Shown here piece by piece: positions 1 to 10,800 of a stretch of 64,000 nt of DNA; position 1 is the stretch's first letter; each line of letters begins with the position of its first letter. The notes below the pieces were generated by a model. It was not told the DNA's origin. It searched no databases and worked only from the letters and a program-made list of their open reading frames with translations. The stretch spans positions 318,292 to 382,291 of the forward strand of contig NZ_CM001376.1 of assembly GCF_000237805.1 (NCBI RefSeq), given 5' to 3'. The position numbers and the translations under genes are program-made. This stretch comes from Jonquetella anthropi DSM 22815. Its GTDB lineage: Bacteria; Synergistota; Synergistia; Synergistales; Dethiosulfovibrionaceae.

Positions 1-170
1 GGCAGGGATAACCGCTGAAGGCATCTAAGTGGGAAGCCCCCCTCGAGATGAGATATCTCACAACGGAAGGTTGGTAAGGCGTCCCTGAGACGAAGGGATA
101 GATAGGTCGGGAGTGTAAGAGCCGCGAGGTTTTTAGCTGACCGATACTAATACGCCGAGGCCTTTTCCTT
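1..170 (+). rRNA. 23S ribosomal RNA, 3' end (partial)
   Basis: The first ~170 bases carry the conserved 3' end of a bacterial 23S rRNA: the domain VI text around 17-60 and the terminal 'GAGCTGACCGATACTAAT'-like signature near 130-155. The gene starts before the window. The 3' boundary is approximate. About 115 bp separate it from the 5S gene, and no tRNA lies between them. Confidence 0.95.
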
Positions 171-285
171 TTAACTTGCTTCGAGAGAAACTGCTAAAGA
201 CCGTTAGTGGAATTAGGACTGGAAAGGATAGAAGACGTGGCAGAGTGAGTTTGAAGAGGTGTAAACTGCTTTTCGATAGACGGAT

Positions 286-406
286 ATGCGGTTGGTGATT
301 AGCGGAGCGGGTCCACCCGGAACCATGCCGAACCCGGAAGTTAAGCGCTTCAGCGCCGATGGTACTGCGATTCAGTTCGTGGGAGAGTAGGTCGTTGCCA
401 ACCCAT
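286..406 (+). rRNA. 5S ribosomal RNA
   Basis: The sequence contains the 5S core ('CCACCCGGAACCATGCCGAAC' region, 'GAAGTTAAGC', 'GGGAGAGTAGGTCG'). The 5' end ATATGCGGTTGG can pair with the 3' end CCAACCCATAT to form helix I, which fixes the ends to within a few bases. The length of about 120 nt is normal. It follows the 23S gene, as in a standard rrn operon. Confidence 0.95.
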
Positions 407-416
407 ATTTGAGGAA

Positions 417-451
417 GTCGGAACCTGAATATTCAGGTTCCGGCTTTTTTT
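417..451 (+). terminator. Rho-independent terminator of the rRNA operon
   Basis: A perfect hairpin (GCCGGAACCTGA-type arms around the centre at about 430) is followed by a run of seven T. It sits ten bases after the 5S gene. Confidence 0.9.
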
Positions 452-1070
452 GTGTCTGTGTATTTGTGTCAGGGCGAGGAAAAAGGACGAGAGTGTACGG
501 TTGAAAGGGGAAAGTGTACTCAGAACAGAGTTTGAAGATAGAAGAGCGTCGCGAGAAAACAGAGAAGAAAGAAGAGTTAAAGCGGGATTCCTTTTTCTAT
601 TTTCTATTCTTCTGTCCCAAACCGATTTTCTTCTCGCCTTTTTTCGCTGTGTCGAAAAGGAAGCGGCGATTCGCCCGTGGGACGTTCGTTCGGTTGTCAC
701 GTGTCAGTTTGCTGGGCGTTGATTGCCCGTTCTTGATTTGTGCGGCGCCGGGGCGCGCCGCTCATCTTAAAAATAAACTTGGTGTTCTGTCGCCTTTACG
801 GATTCGCTCCGCGAATTAGAAAGGGAAGAGCGCCCAGTACGCGAAGCGTCGCGAGAAAGAGAAGAAAGAAAGCGGAGAGAAAATCGGGGCGAAGACAGTC
901 GCCTTGCCCGTGTGCGGGGAACGCCGGAAAAGAGAAGAACTAGCGCTTTCGCTGTCGCGTGGCGTGTTTCGAGAGGAACGTTCTGTGGCGATTTAAGGTA
1001 GAAAAGTCACCTGTTGAGATAAAAAAAGAACTCTTCGTTTAGATTATGAGAGCTAAAAGAAGAAAATACC
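452..1070. other. Gene-free region, purine-rich with short repeats
   Basis: No reading frame here has a ribosome binding site or recognisable protein content. The plus strand is rich in A and G. The 13-mer GCGTCGCGAGAAA followed by GAGAAGAAAGAA occurs at about 546 and again at about 846. The stretch 681-718 is a near copy of 3721-3758, linking this region to the degenerate repeat field further on. Confidence 0.6.
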
Positions 1071-1109
1071 GCCGCGCGGATCCTCTTTGACAACCCGCGC
1101 GGCTTTTTT
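1071..1109 (+). terminator. Rho-independent terminator
   Basis: The arms GCCGCGCGG (1071-1079) and CCGCGCGGC (1095-1103) are followed by six T. What it terminates is unclear: no gene precedes it after the rRNA operon, so either a backup rRNA terminator or an unseen small RNA is possible. Its right arm and T tract are duplicated at 1478-1500. Confidence 0.7.
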
Positions 1110-1199
1110 GTGCCTGACCTTCTGACCGTACCGCTGACGGCTCCTTTTTTCGTGTGGTATTTGTTCGTTCGCCTTCGGCTCGTTGGCGATGAACGTTTG

Positions 1200-2215
1200 T
1201 CAGGGCGTTTTTTGGTCTTCGGGCCGTGTTCGCCCGGCGGTCGGGTGGCGGGTGCAGAAAGTTTTGTCAGCTCGAGTGGTGGTTACCGGCTCGGGGAGCG
1301 TTTTCGGGGCCGCGGGGTAGTTGTTCGGTCGTTGGGCGTTTGGCCGTCGGTCGTTCGTCAGCCGACGGACGCAGAAGGTTTATCGGCTCGTCGGACGATT
1401 CGATGTTAGAGAGCGTTTTTTGTGGCGGCCGGGCTTATCGGCCGTTGGACATTTTCCCTTTCGAGGGCGGCTTGGGGCAACCCGCGCGGCTTTTTTGTGC
1501 CGACCTAGCTGTGCGGCAGACGGTAAGTTCTCTGGTTGGCGTGGTTGTTGCTGGTTTGCTGTCCCTTGGCGGGGGCGCCAGCGGTTCATTGGCTGTTTAC
1601 GAGTGCACGGAGTGGTCATCGGGGCAGCGATTGGTTGTTGGGGCGCGAGCTGGACGTCAGGGCGTTTTTGCTTTTGAGCGCGCGAACGGTTTTTGAGGCC
1701 AAGACGATTTATTGGGCCGTTGTGGCTTTCTCAGCTAGGGCGGCGGGTTCTAGTTTGCTGTCCTTTGGTGAGGCCACAGGAAGGGGGCGAGGCAATGAGG
1801 CTGTCGCTGGCTTGCTGGCTATTGGCGACGTCGCAAACGGTCACCTGCTCAGAGACTGATTACGAGGCCACGGGCGGTAATCGGCTTGGCGACCGCTTGT
1901 GAGGCCGCAATCGGTTTATCAGGTCGGCGGTTGTTCCCAACTTCCAGAACGTTTATCGCGGTAGCGTGCGGTTGCGAGGGCGCAAACGGATTATTGGCTC
2001 GGTGGCGGTCATGAGGGAGCAGACGGTATATAGGCTCGCTGGGGAGTTTCGGCGGCCCATTGTGGTTTTCGCGGCTCATAAGACGGTTTCAAGTTCGCGG
2101 GCGGCGCTCAATTTAGCGCTCCGATTGCCGCCGCGTGCGGTTTATTAGCTCATTGGTCGTTTGCCAAGCGGCTTTCGGAGCGCGGGTGGTTATCGCCCCG
2201 CCGGGGGCCGCTTGG
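1200..2215. repeat. Field of degenerate GC-rich direct repeats (left block)
   Basis: No gene is visible. The plus strand repeatedly shows a degenerate motif of the type RCGGTTTATYGGCTCGTCGG, seen near 1377, 1431, 1702, 1872, 1911, 1950, 1986, 2024, 2137 and 2182. Spacing is irregular, often about 35-60 bp where copies are densest. The same motif continues beyond the gene at 2380-2934. Open frames in this stretch are long only because GC-rich DNA has few stop codons. The block looks like a decayed tandem array. Confidence 0.6.
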
Positions 2216-2379
2216 CGATCTAATCCGGGCGAAGAGAGTGCCTTCAAAAGGAATAGGCTATACTTAACAACGGGACGACGCTCTTTTTGCCGCCAAGGGC
2301 GCAGGGTGGAAGAGGCCCTGTTTTCGGCCAGCGACGCGGGCTAGCAAGCGGCAGGGCGCTCGTGAACGAGGGGGGACCG

Positions 2380-2934
2380 ATGATGAGGCGAAAGGACCGG
2401 GAAGTTCTGTCAAAAGAGTGGATGGAAGATGTCATTCGCGAGGCGCTCTACATGGAACTGGCGATGTCAGACGACGGCGAGCCGTATGTCATTCCGCTGA
2501 ACTACGGCTACAGCGACGGCCGTTTTTACGTCCACGGGGCGATGGCCGGACGGAAGGTTGACGCGCTGCGTAAAAACCCGCGCGTGGCCTTTAACGTCCT
2601 CAGCGGGGTTCAGATCGTGCCCCGCCCGCGCAAGCCGGGTAAGCTGTGGTGCGTTTACCGCAGCGTCTGCGGCACCGGGACGGTCCGTTTCCTGACCGAC
2701 TTGGAAGAAAAACGCCGCGCGGTCGCCGTTTTAAAAGACCATTACAGCGACGGCAACGTTGACTATATGAGCCGGGACGAAGCGATGAAAAAAGTGGTGA
2801 ACGTCTTTGTCGTTGATGTGGAAGAGATGACGGGAAAAACGAAAGGCTACCCCAACCCGAGCAACCCCGCCGCGCCGCTATTTGAAGAGCCGGGGCAGCG
2901 CGCAGGCGCGCCCTTGGAAGGCTCAGAACAGTGA
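2380..2934 (+). CDS. Pyridoxamine 5'-phosphate oxidase family (NimA-like) flavin-binding protein
   Basis: This is a 184-aa cytoplasmic protein of the split-barrel flavin-binding family that includes pyridoxamine 5'-phosphate oxidase and NimA-type nitroimidazole reductases. Seen: an N-terminal helix, then 'EPYVIPLNYGY' and 'FYVHGAMAGRKVDALRKNP', the usual strand pattern around the FMN phosphate site, and a C-terminal 'EEMTGKTKGY' segment typical of the NimA branch. An upstream in-frame start exists, but the ATG at 2380 is preceded by GAGGGGGG at good spacing. A possible -10 TATACT lies at 2259-2264 without a convincing -35. The gene stands alone, flanked on both sides by degenerate repeats. 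The exact substrate cannot be told from sequence. A generic flavin reductase or nitro-compound detoxification role is family knowledge, not shown here. Confidence 0.85.
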   Translation: MMRRKDREVLSKEWMEDVIREALYMELAMSDDGEPYVIPLNYGYSDGRFYVHGAMAGRKVDALRKNPRVAFNVLSGVQIVPRPRKPGKLWCVYRSVCGTGTVRFLTDLEEKRRAVAVLKDHYSDGNVDYMSRDEAMKKVVNVFVVDVEEMTGKTKGYPNPSNPAAPLFEEPGQRAGAPLEGSEQ

Positions 2935-3070
2935 AACAACGGGCCAAACGGCAAACGCCTTCGCGTGCTGTTGCGGCGGCCGAACAAGATCTGCTGACGG
3001 TTCGTCTCGCTGCGCGGCACTTGCCGACGTGTCAGACCCTCGCCTCATGAGGGACAGCGCAACTCGATAA

Positions 3071-3480
3071 CCGCTCGGCGGTCGGTCGTCAGCTCATTTT
3101 CGGCTTGCCAGCTCGCTAACCCTTCGCCGGGCCATTGTTCAGTCGCCAGTCCGGTTTCGGGCCGCCAGTTCACGGGGCATTCGCCGGGCCGTCAAAGGCC
3201 CGCCAGCTCGGCGGCGGTTCGTCGGCCCGTCGGTCGCTCGGCCGTTTTCGGCTTGACAGCTCGCTAACCCTTCGTCGGGCCATTGTTCGGTCGCCAGCTC
3301 GTTTTCGGTTCGCCAATTCACGGGGCATTCGTCGGGCCGTCAACGGCCCGCCAGCTCGGCGGCGGCTCATCAGCTCGGCGGTCGGTCGTCAGCTCATTTT
3401 CGGCTTGCCAGCTCGCTAATCCTTCGCCGGGCCATTGTTCGGTCACCAGTCCGGTTTCGGGCCGCCAGATCACAGAAGAT
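3071..3480. repeat. Imperfect tandem repeats of about 150 bp, with a 300-bp higher-order period
   Basis: The marker CGGCTTGCCAGCTCGCTAA (second copy with GACA) occurs at 3101, 3249 and 3401, so units are about 148-152 bp. Bases 3073-3119 are identical to 3373-3419, and the match continues to about 3174 with only a few mismatches, an exact 300-bp offset. A second shared segment, CACGGGGCATTCG, occurs at about 3171 and 3319. No spacers of constant length and no short conserved repeat are present, so it is not a CRISPR. Confidence 0.8.
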
Positions 3481-4235
3481 TCACCGGGCCGGAAGTTTTT
3501 CCCGGCTCCAATCTGCCCGTTGGTCGGCGTTTGAATAGAGGGCGAGACGGAGAGCACGGCCCCCGGTCGGCGTATCAAGCCCGCGCTCGGGCGTCGGTTT
3601 GGTGTCAGGAAGTTCGGCGGGTCAGCGGCTATTGGCTTGCGTTCGGTTTGTCAGCTCCCGCGGCGGTTGGCCGTTTGTCTTCCCTTCGCTTGTCCGGTAA
3701 GGGACGGCGGTTCCTTCGCGGGCGTTCGTTCGGTTGCCCCATGCCAGTTTGCAGGGCGGTTATCGGGCCGTTCTCCGTTTGCTTAGCCCGCGCTCGGCTC
3801 TCAGGCCGCGCTCGGTTCGCCGCTCTGTGAGGCGGTTATCGCTTCGCGGCCGGTTCGTCAAATCGCGGAGCGTTTACATGCCCGTCCCCCGTTTGTCGGG
3901 GCGCGTTCGGACGGCGGCTCGCTCACCATCAGTTCGGCGGGGCCTTGGTTCTTGCCCTGTTGTCTTTTTTGCCTGTAGGACGTTTATCAACTCGTCGGGC
4001 GTTTGCGGAGCGGGACAGCTCTGTTGCTTCTCCGGCGGTTTCCCCCGGCTTGCTTGCCGGCCAATCGTTTCCCCCTGCGGCCCGTGGAGGGCCGGCCCGG
4101 CGGCGCGGGAGAGGGCTCGTGAAAGCCGGACGGCCTGTATAAAATTTTGTCCCGTTTCAAGGGCGATTTTCGTCGGCTCAGCCGCTCAAATGGCATGGCG
4201 AGTTCGGACCGAACGGCGCGGCGGTTATTGAATCG
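3481..4235. repeat. Degenerate GC-rich repeat field (right block)
   Basis: This gene-free stretch contains further copies of the motif seen at 1200-2215, for example near 3617, 3756, 3831, 3978 and 4217 (GCGGTTATCGGG-, ACGTTTATCAACTCGTCGGG-like). Bases 3721-3758 match 681-718 at 32 of 38 positions without gaps. No ribosome binding site or protein family is recognisable in any frame. Confidence 0.55.
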
Positions 4236-4364
4236 GCTGCCATTGCCGATGTGATCAGACGGCGGGGCAAATGCCGCCTTTGACGCCTAAGAGACGAGCT
4301 TTCAAAGGACTTGGAAAAAGTTAGGGATAAATCCTAAAAACGCGTCCCCCCGTAGGAAATCCAT

Positions 4365-4392
4365 TTGACAGGTTAGGAAAAAGAAGTAAAAT
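4365..4392 (+). promoter_or_regulatory. Sigma70-type promoter of the autotransporter gene
   Basis: A perfect -35 TTGACA (4365-4370) is separated by 16 bp from the -10 TAAAAT (4387-4392). Transcription would start near 4399. It is the best promoter upstream of the autotransporter. Confidence 0.75.
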
Positions 4393-4398
4393 TCACTA

Positions 4399-4852
4399 AC
4401 AAAGTTATGTGTAGTTTGTGAGAGGGCCGTCGGATCGGGAGCTGAAACTGTTATAAAATCCGGCGGCGCTTTGTCTACTGTACGACGGTGGATTTTGCCG
4501 GTAAGGCGGTGTTTGCATAAGTACCCGCGAAACTCGAAGAGGATGAACTTTAGGGAAGTCACGGCCACTGGCTGATAGTTTTCGCTGACGTGGCGCAGGA
4601 TCTAGGGGGATGACCAACGAAGAAAGAAGCAAGAAAAACGGTTCAGGACGCTGGGTCTCGTCTCTCTCGGACGACTGGAGGGCCACCGGGGCAATTATTG
4701 CGGTCTTGATCTAAGAGGCTGTCGTGGGATTATCAGCTCTTTTTTGCGGCGTTTCGCTCGGGCTAAGGTGAAACGGCGTCTTTTTGTGTCGTTACCCGTA
4801 GATAAGCTGCGGCGATCAGCGCTGCAGGTGTTCTGTTTTGGAGGGTTTAATA
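4399..4852 (+). promoter_or_regulatory. Long (about 450 nt) 5' leader of the autotransporter mRNA
   Basis: If transcription starts after the promoter at 4365-4392, the mRNA has a leader of about 450 nt without a convincing small gene. No known riboswitch class was recognised. The leader ends in a good ribosome binding site, GGAGG at 4840-4844, eight bases before the ATG. It could hold regulatory RNA structure or simply be a long untranslated region. Confidence 0.4.
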
Positions 4853-7800
4853 ATGAAAAAAGTCAGAGCAGCAGGAAAATCGCGTTCTCTCCGTTGGGCG
4901 GCTTCTGCAGCCGCACTCGGGCTGTTCGCCTTCGTCGGCTCTTACGGAGCTGACCCAGCGCTGGGGGCGACAATTACCGGTATAGGCAGTCTACACCCTA
5001 TCATCGTGTATTCGAACACTCCGAGAAATACCGAAGAGGGCTTCCCTAATGGAACCAGGCCGACTATCGGTTCAGCAGAGAACTCCATTGCCATGGGGTT
5101 CGGTTCCAATATTGATACCGGGTATAACAACATAGCTATCGGCGTGAATGCCACGATTAGTAGAGGGGTTCAACACACTACCGCAAATGCTATAGCCCTC
5201 GGCGCATCCTCGTTAGTCACCGCGGGCGGTGACATGGCGGTAGGGCGGGCGGCCCAAGCTTTAAGTGACAACGCTGTTGCCATAGGGACGATGGCAACAG
5301 CTTCCGGCAAGAACTCATTTGCCTTGGGCAGCTCATCTCAGGCGATGGGAGAAATGTCCTTCGCTTCTGGATTTGGGTCAAAGGCCTCCGGTACTTCATC
5401 GTTTGCGTCTGGGTACTACGCTCAGGCAAACGGCAATTCGTCAGTGGCGGTCGGCGGCCTGTCGGTCGCTGGGCAGCAATACGGTACCGACTTCTCGACG
5501 GCGATCGGCTATAACGCGCAGGCTCTTGCAATGGGCTCGGTGGCTATCGGCTACAACTCGATGGTATCCGCCAGCGTGAATAACTCGCTGGCCATCGGCT
5601 CGGGAACGGTGCTGAGTACGCCTGTGGCTGACGGGCAGTACGAGGCGTTTACCCACCAGAAGCTCAATGATACGACGAACGGCATGCTGGCCATCGCCAA
5701 CGAGGGGACGCCCCGGCGAATCATCGGCGTGGCCGGCGGCGTGAATGCGACCGACGCGGTCAACGTAAGGCAACTACAGTACGTGAACAACAACTTGGCA
5801 AAGTCAATTGGCGGCGCCTTGTACACAGGGTACGCGTCGGACAACACGACGTATCAAGCGCCTGACTTCGTGATTGGGGCCGCGACGTACCACACGGTAA
5901 AAGAGGCGGTTGAGGCCGCTCAGAACCGATATTTCAGCGTTTCGAGCACTAACAAGACGGATGGTTCCAACTACAACAACAACGGCGCCTCGGGGGTTGA
6001 TTCGGTCGCCATCGGGCCGAGCGCTCAGACGAAGAATGCAGACAACGCGCTGGCTATCGGCAGCGGCGCGTCGGTTACTGTGTCGGGCGGCGTCGCTCTG
6101 GGGTCCGGTTCGGTTGCTTCAGACGCTTCGGGCGTCGGCTCGGCCGCGTATCTCGGCAGCGCCGCAAACGTGGCGGCGACGGCCAAGGGGACGGCCGGCG
6201 TCCTGTCGGTCGGCAGTTCAGCAGCCACCCGTCAGATCGTCAACGTGGCGGCGGGCAGCCGGGACACCGACGCGGTCAACGTGGCCCAGCTCAAGGCCGC
6301 CGGTGTGAACGTGGCCGGCGGGAGCAACGTTGTGTCGGTGTCGCCCTCGTCGGACCCCAAGACCGGCGCGACGACCTACACGGTGAACGTTGACCTGTCG
6401 AACTACGCGCAGACAAACGGAAGCAACATCACGAATCCGGCCACGTGGGCTGGAAAGCTGGGCACAGGGACAATTAACGGCACGACCGACGGCGGACTGG
6501 TGACAGGAACCACCGTGAAAGGGGCGTTGGCTCCGTACGCCAAGACGGCGGCCCTGCCGAAAGTTGCCGTGACCGGCGCCCCGCTGATGATGAAGACTGA
6601 TACGGACGCGGCCGGATCAACCACCTACACGGTGGGAATCGACCTGTCGAATTACGCCCAAACGAACGGAAACAACATCACTGACCCGACCGCGTGGGCC
6701 GGGAAACTGGGCAGCGGAACCATTGGCGGAACAACGGACGGCAACCTCGTCACCGGGACGACGGTGAAAAACTACGTGGACGGCCGCCGCACGCAGGTAT
6801 CCAGCGCCGACAGCCGAGTGGTTGTTACAGATGAGCCTATCGGAACCGGCGGCACCATGTACAAGGTAGCCCTCAAAACAGACCAGTTCAAAATCAAGTA
6901 CAGCGGCGACGGCGACACGACCGGAGAAAACGCTCTGGACGATCGGACCGCCTTCGTCGGCACGCCGAACCAAATTTCCACCGTCGCTGAAAACGGCAAA
7001 GTTACCTTTAAGCTGGACGACGTCGTCACCATCGGCGGCTCTGGCGGCCACCCTGTGACCGTTAACGGAACGGAAGGAAACATAATCGGCCTGACGAATA
7101 CCGGTTGGAACACCGATAACCCCGTGATCGTTTCCGGCCGGGCGGCTACAGAAGACCAGCTGTCCGCAGTCAACGAAAAGGTCAAACAGGCCGCCGTTGC
7201 GGCGTCGGGCAAAATTGCCTTCTCCGGCACGACCGGCAAAGCGGACGTCGGACTGGGCGAAGGCCTCACGATCACCGGCGATTTAGCCGCGAACGCCGAC
7301 GCCTCGTCGGACAACCTTCGGGCCAGCGTGACCGGCTCCACGTTAAAAATAGAAATGAGCACCGCGCCCACCTTCAAGAGCGTGAACGCGGAGACGCTTC
7401 ATGCCGATAACAAGGTAACAGTCGGCTCGGCCGGTGCGCCCACGACGACCATCACGCCGGCTGGCGTGGACACCAACAAACTGACCGTCGGAACCGTGAC
7501 GATTGACAAGACGACGAACAAAATCACCGGCCTGCCGGCGGACGCCGGGACGGGAGAAAGCGAAGCCGTCAGCGGCAAATACCTCAAAGACCAGCTGAAG
7601 ACCGTCAGCGACACGGTCGCGGCGTCGTCCAACCTGTCCTACGCGGGGGACAGCGGCAACGGCAAGGTGAACCTGTCCACCGGAACTTTGTCGGTCAAGG
7701 GAGACGACAAAAACATTGCCACGGTCGCCGACGCGGCCGGGAACGTCACCGTCAGCCTGAAGGACAAAATCACCCTTGGGGCAGCGGGGACTGGCATCGT

Positions 7801-10800
7801 GCTTGACGGGGGGCATGCTTCCGCGGAGTTTGGCCCGTCGATCAAGATCAACGAAAGCGGCAACGGCCGGATCAGCGGATTACACCCGGCGATCGAAAAC
7901 GGCCAAGCTGTGACCTATGAACAGCTCGAAAGGGTGGCGGCGTCATTCGGAGCTAAAAGCACCATAACAGCAGATGGCAAGTTCGTCAGGCCGACATACC
8001 TCGTGTCAGCCACCACGTCGGCGTCGCGGGTGTACCACAGCGTGGGCGAAGCCCTGACGGCGATCGACCGGGGAACGGTCGGCTCGCTGGTGGCAGTGGA
8101 GAAGGACTCGGGCGACGGAACCCGGCTGGTCTACTTGGAGAACGTCGGCCCAGCTGAAGATAAGACCGGCTTCTTCCGGCGAACCGACCTAGTCGATAAG
8201 AACAGTGGGAAGTTGCTACAGCCCAAGGAAATCACGGCGAATCCGCTTTCTCTGGATAAGATTTCCTACGCCCTAGCTAACCCGGCCACCGGCATGACCA
8301 GCACGCCGGTGAAGATCCAAAACGTCGCGGCCGGGACGCTGGAGGACGACGCGGTCAACGTGAGCCAGCTGAAAAAGCTTGGCCTTGACCCGAGCGCGAC
8401 CGCGGTAAAGCCGGTCGTCACCTACGACGATGACCAAAAGAAGACCGTCACGCTGGGCGATACGAACAGCAACCCGTATAACGAGGCTACTCACCTAGGC
8501 GGCGTGAAGATTACCAACGTGGCGGAAGGCGTGAACCCGGGCGACGCGGTGAACATGCACCAGCTGAAAGTCGTGTCGGATAAAGTTGACGCCGGCTGGA
8601 ACCTGCAGGACGGAGCTACCTCTCCTGTGAAGAAAAATATTGCTTCCGGCAACGTGGTGGCAGTGACCGGCGACAAGAATATTTCCACGGCGTTGTCCGG
8701 CGACGGAGAAACGAAGACTCTGAATATTTCCCTGTCCGACAGTCCCAAGTTTGGGAACGTGACGATCAACGACGCCGGATCGGGCAGGATCACCGGCGTC
8801 AAAGCGGGCGCCAATGACACCGACGCGGTCAACGTGAGCCAGATCAAGAGCCTCGCCCAAGTGCTGAACGTGACGGTCGACCCCGCGACGGGCGTCGTGT
8901 CGAGCGAGCCGAAGTATCAGGTGGGCGGCCACGAGTACAACACCGTCAACGATGCAATTAACGCGGTGACCTCGATCGGCACGAAGCTGGCGTTAAACGG
9001 GGTGCAGAAGGGAGATCTCCTGCACGGGAACACGCTGGATATCGGGAAGGTAGACGGCAAGAACCTCGAGGTCTCCTATTCGGAAACTGATGACGTCAAG
9101 ACGTATCAGTTCAGGGTGGTTGACGCCCCGACGTTCAACGGCAAGGTGACGGCACAAGGCTTTGACGCAGGGAATCAGAAGATCGTCAACGTAGCCAAAG
9201 GAACGGAGGCTACTGACGCGGTCAACTACGAGCAGCTGCAGTCGGTGCTCAACAGCGTGACGAGTAGCGTGACGACCCGCATTGACATCAACGCGCCGGT
9301 GAACTACGTGGCAAAGCACGCGACCACGACGCCCGGTCAGCCCGACGAAGAGCAGGTCCGAATCGTAGAAGTAACTGAGAATGGTGCTACAGTAAAAAAG
9401 GCGTACTTCCTGAGTGATTTGGATGACACGGGACACCCCAAGCCAGCCGCGCAAGATATCCCGTTCAATGACGTTTACACGTCGGTTATCGGCTTGGACA
9501 CGACGACGCACGCGCCGTCGATCGACAAAAATGTCCGGCTGTCTAACGTGGGCAAGGGGCTCGTCGACGACGACGCGGCCAACGTGAGCCAGCTGAAAAA
9601 GTTCGTTCAGGCGCTGGGCGGTGGCATGACGTTTGATGAGCAAACCGGTGACATTTCGGACCTGACGTATCACGTGCCCGGAAGGGTATTCAACAACGTG
9701 GGTTCCATGGCGATCGCCGCCAAGACCGGGTCGATTGGGCCGATCGTTTACACACTGAACGACGGCGAGCGGCTCGTGTACCTGAAAGACCCGAAGGGGA
9801 ACAACTCGGGTGACGGCGCCGGCTTCTATAAGCTGAGCGACGTGAACGAGGACGGCGTCAGCCTCAAGAACGTCGGTGCTGCTCCGGTGGAGTCGACAAA
9901 CATTAAGCTGTCGCTGGTGAACCCGAGCAACGTGAAGGATTCGGCGATCGGCTCGTTGGTCGTTTTGGGCAACGTGGCTCCCGGGTCGGCGGATACCGAC
10001 GCGGTGAACGTGAGCCAGCTGAAAAAGCTTGGCCTTGACCCGAACGCGGCAGCTCCAGCAGTGACCTATGATAACGACCAAAAGAAGACCGTCACGCTGG
10101 GCGACACGGTGCACAACAAGTACGACCCGACGAACAACCCCACTGGCGGCGTGACGATCACCAACGTGGCGGAAGGCGTGAACCCGGGCGACGCGGTGAA
10201 CATGCACCAGCTGAAAGTCGTGTCGGATAAAGTTGACGCCGGCTGGAACCTGCAGGACGGCGCGGCAGCCTCAGCGGCGAAGAAAATCGCGTCCGGCGAC
10301 ACGGTGAAGGTCGTCGGTGACAAGAATATTTCCACGGCGCTGTCCGGCGGCGGAGAAACGAAGACGCTACAGATTACCTTGTCCGACAGCCCGGTCTTTG
10401 GCCTTGTGAAGATCAACGACGGCGGCCGTATTTCCGGCCTGTTGCCGGGGAAAGCCGATACCGAGGCGGCGACGGTTTATCAGATCAAGAAGATCCTGAC
10501 CTCGCTGGGCGGCGGCATGACGTTGGACGAGAACAATGGCGACATCAAATTGCCGCAGTACGAGCTCCCGGGAGGGACGTACAACAACATCGGCTCAATT
10601 GCCATCGCCGCCAAGACCGGCACGATGGGAACCACCGTTTTCACCGACGCCGATGGCAAGCGGATCGTCTGGCTGCGAGACCCGGCGCTGAACCACACGA
10701 ACACGTATAACAAGGCGGGGTATTACCGGCTGGAGGACGTGGCTGAGAACGGCATCAGCCTAAAGGACACTATCACTGACCCGGACGCTCATCTGGTTCC

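Noticed and set aside
171-285. tRNA gene in the 23S-5S spacer
   Set aside because: No cloverleaf or CCA-type end could be formed by eye.
1010-1109. Small RNA gene ending at the terminator 1071-1109
   Set aside because: TTGAGA at 1014 and possible -10 boxes are wrongly spaced, so no promoter could be supported.
1110-2344. Overlapping plus-strand frames of 60-156 aa
   Set aside because: Composition is that of the repeat field (W, R, G, V, S-rich), starts lack binding sites, and several frames are equally open.
3071-3480. Possible CRISPR array
   Set aside because: Repeat units are about 150 bp and imperfect, without constant short repeats or unique spacers, and no cas gene is present.
4302-4686. 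Two overlapping minus-strand frames upstream of the adhesin
   Set aside because: No ribosome binding site, no family, and they lie opposite a consensus promoter and leader.
8993-10207. Open frame of 404 aa on the minus strand inside the autotransporter gene
   Set aside because: It is a His/Arg/Val-rich mirror of repeated coding DNA with no start signal; codon bias of the real gene keeps the opposite frame open.
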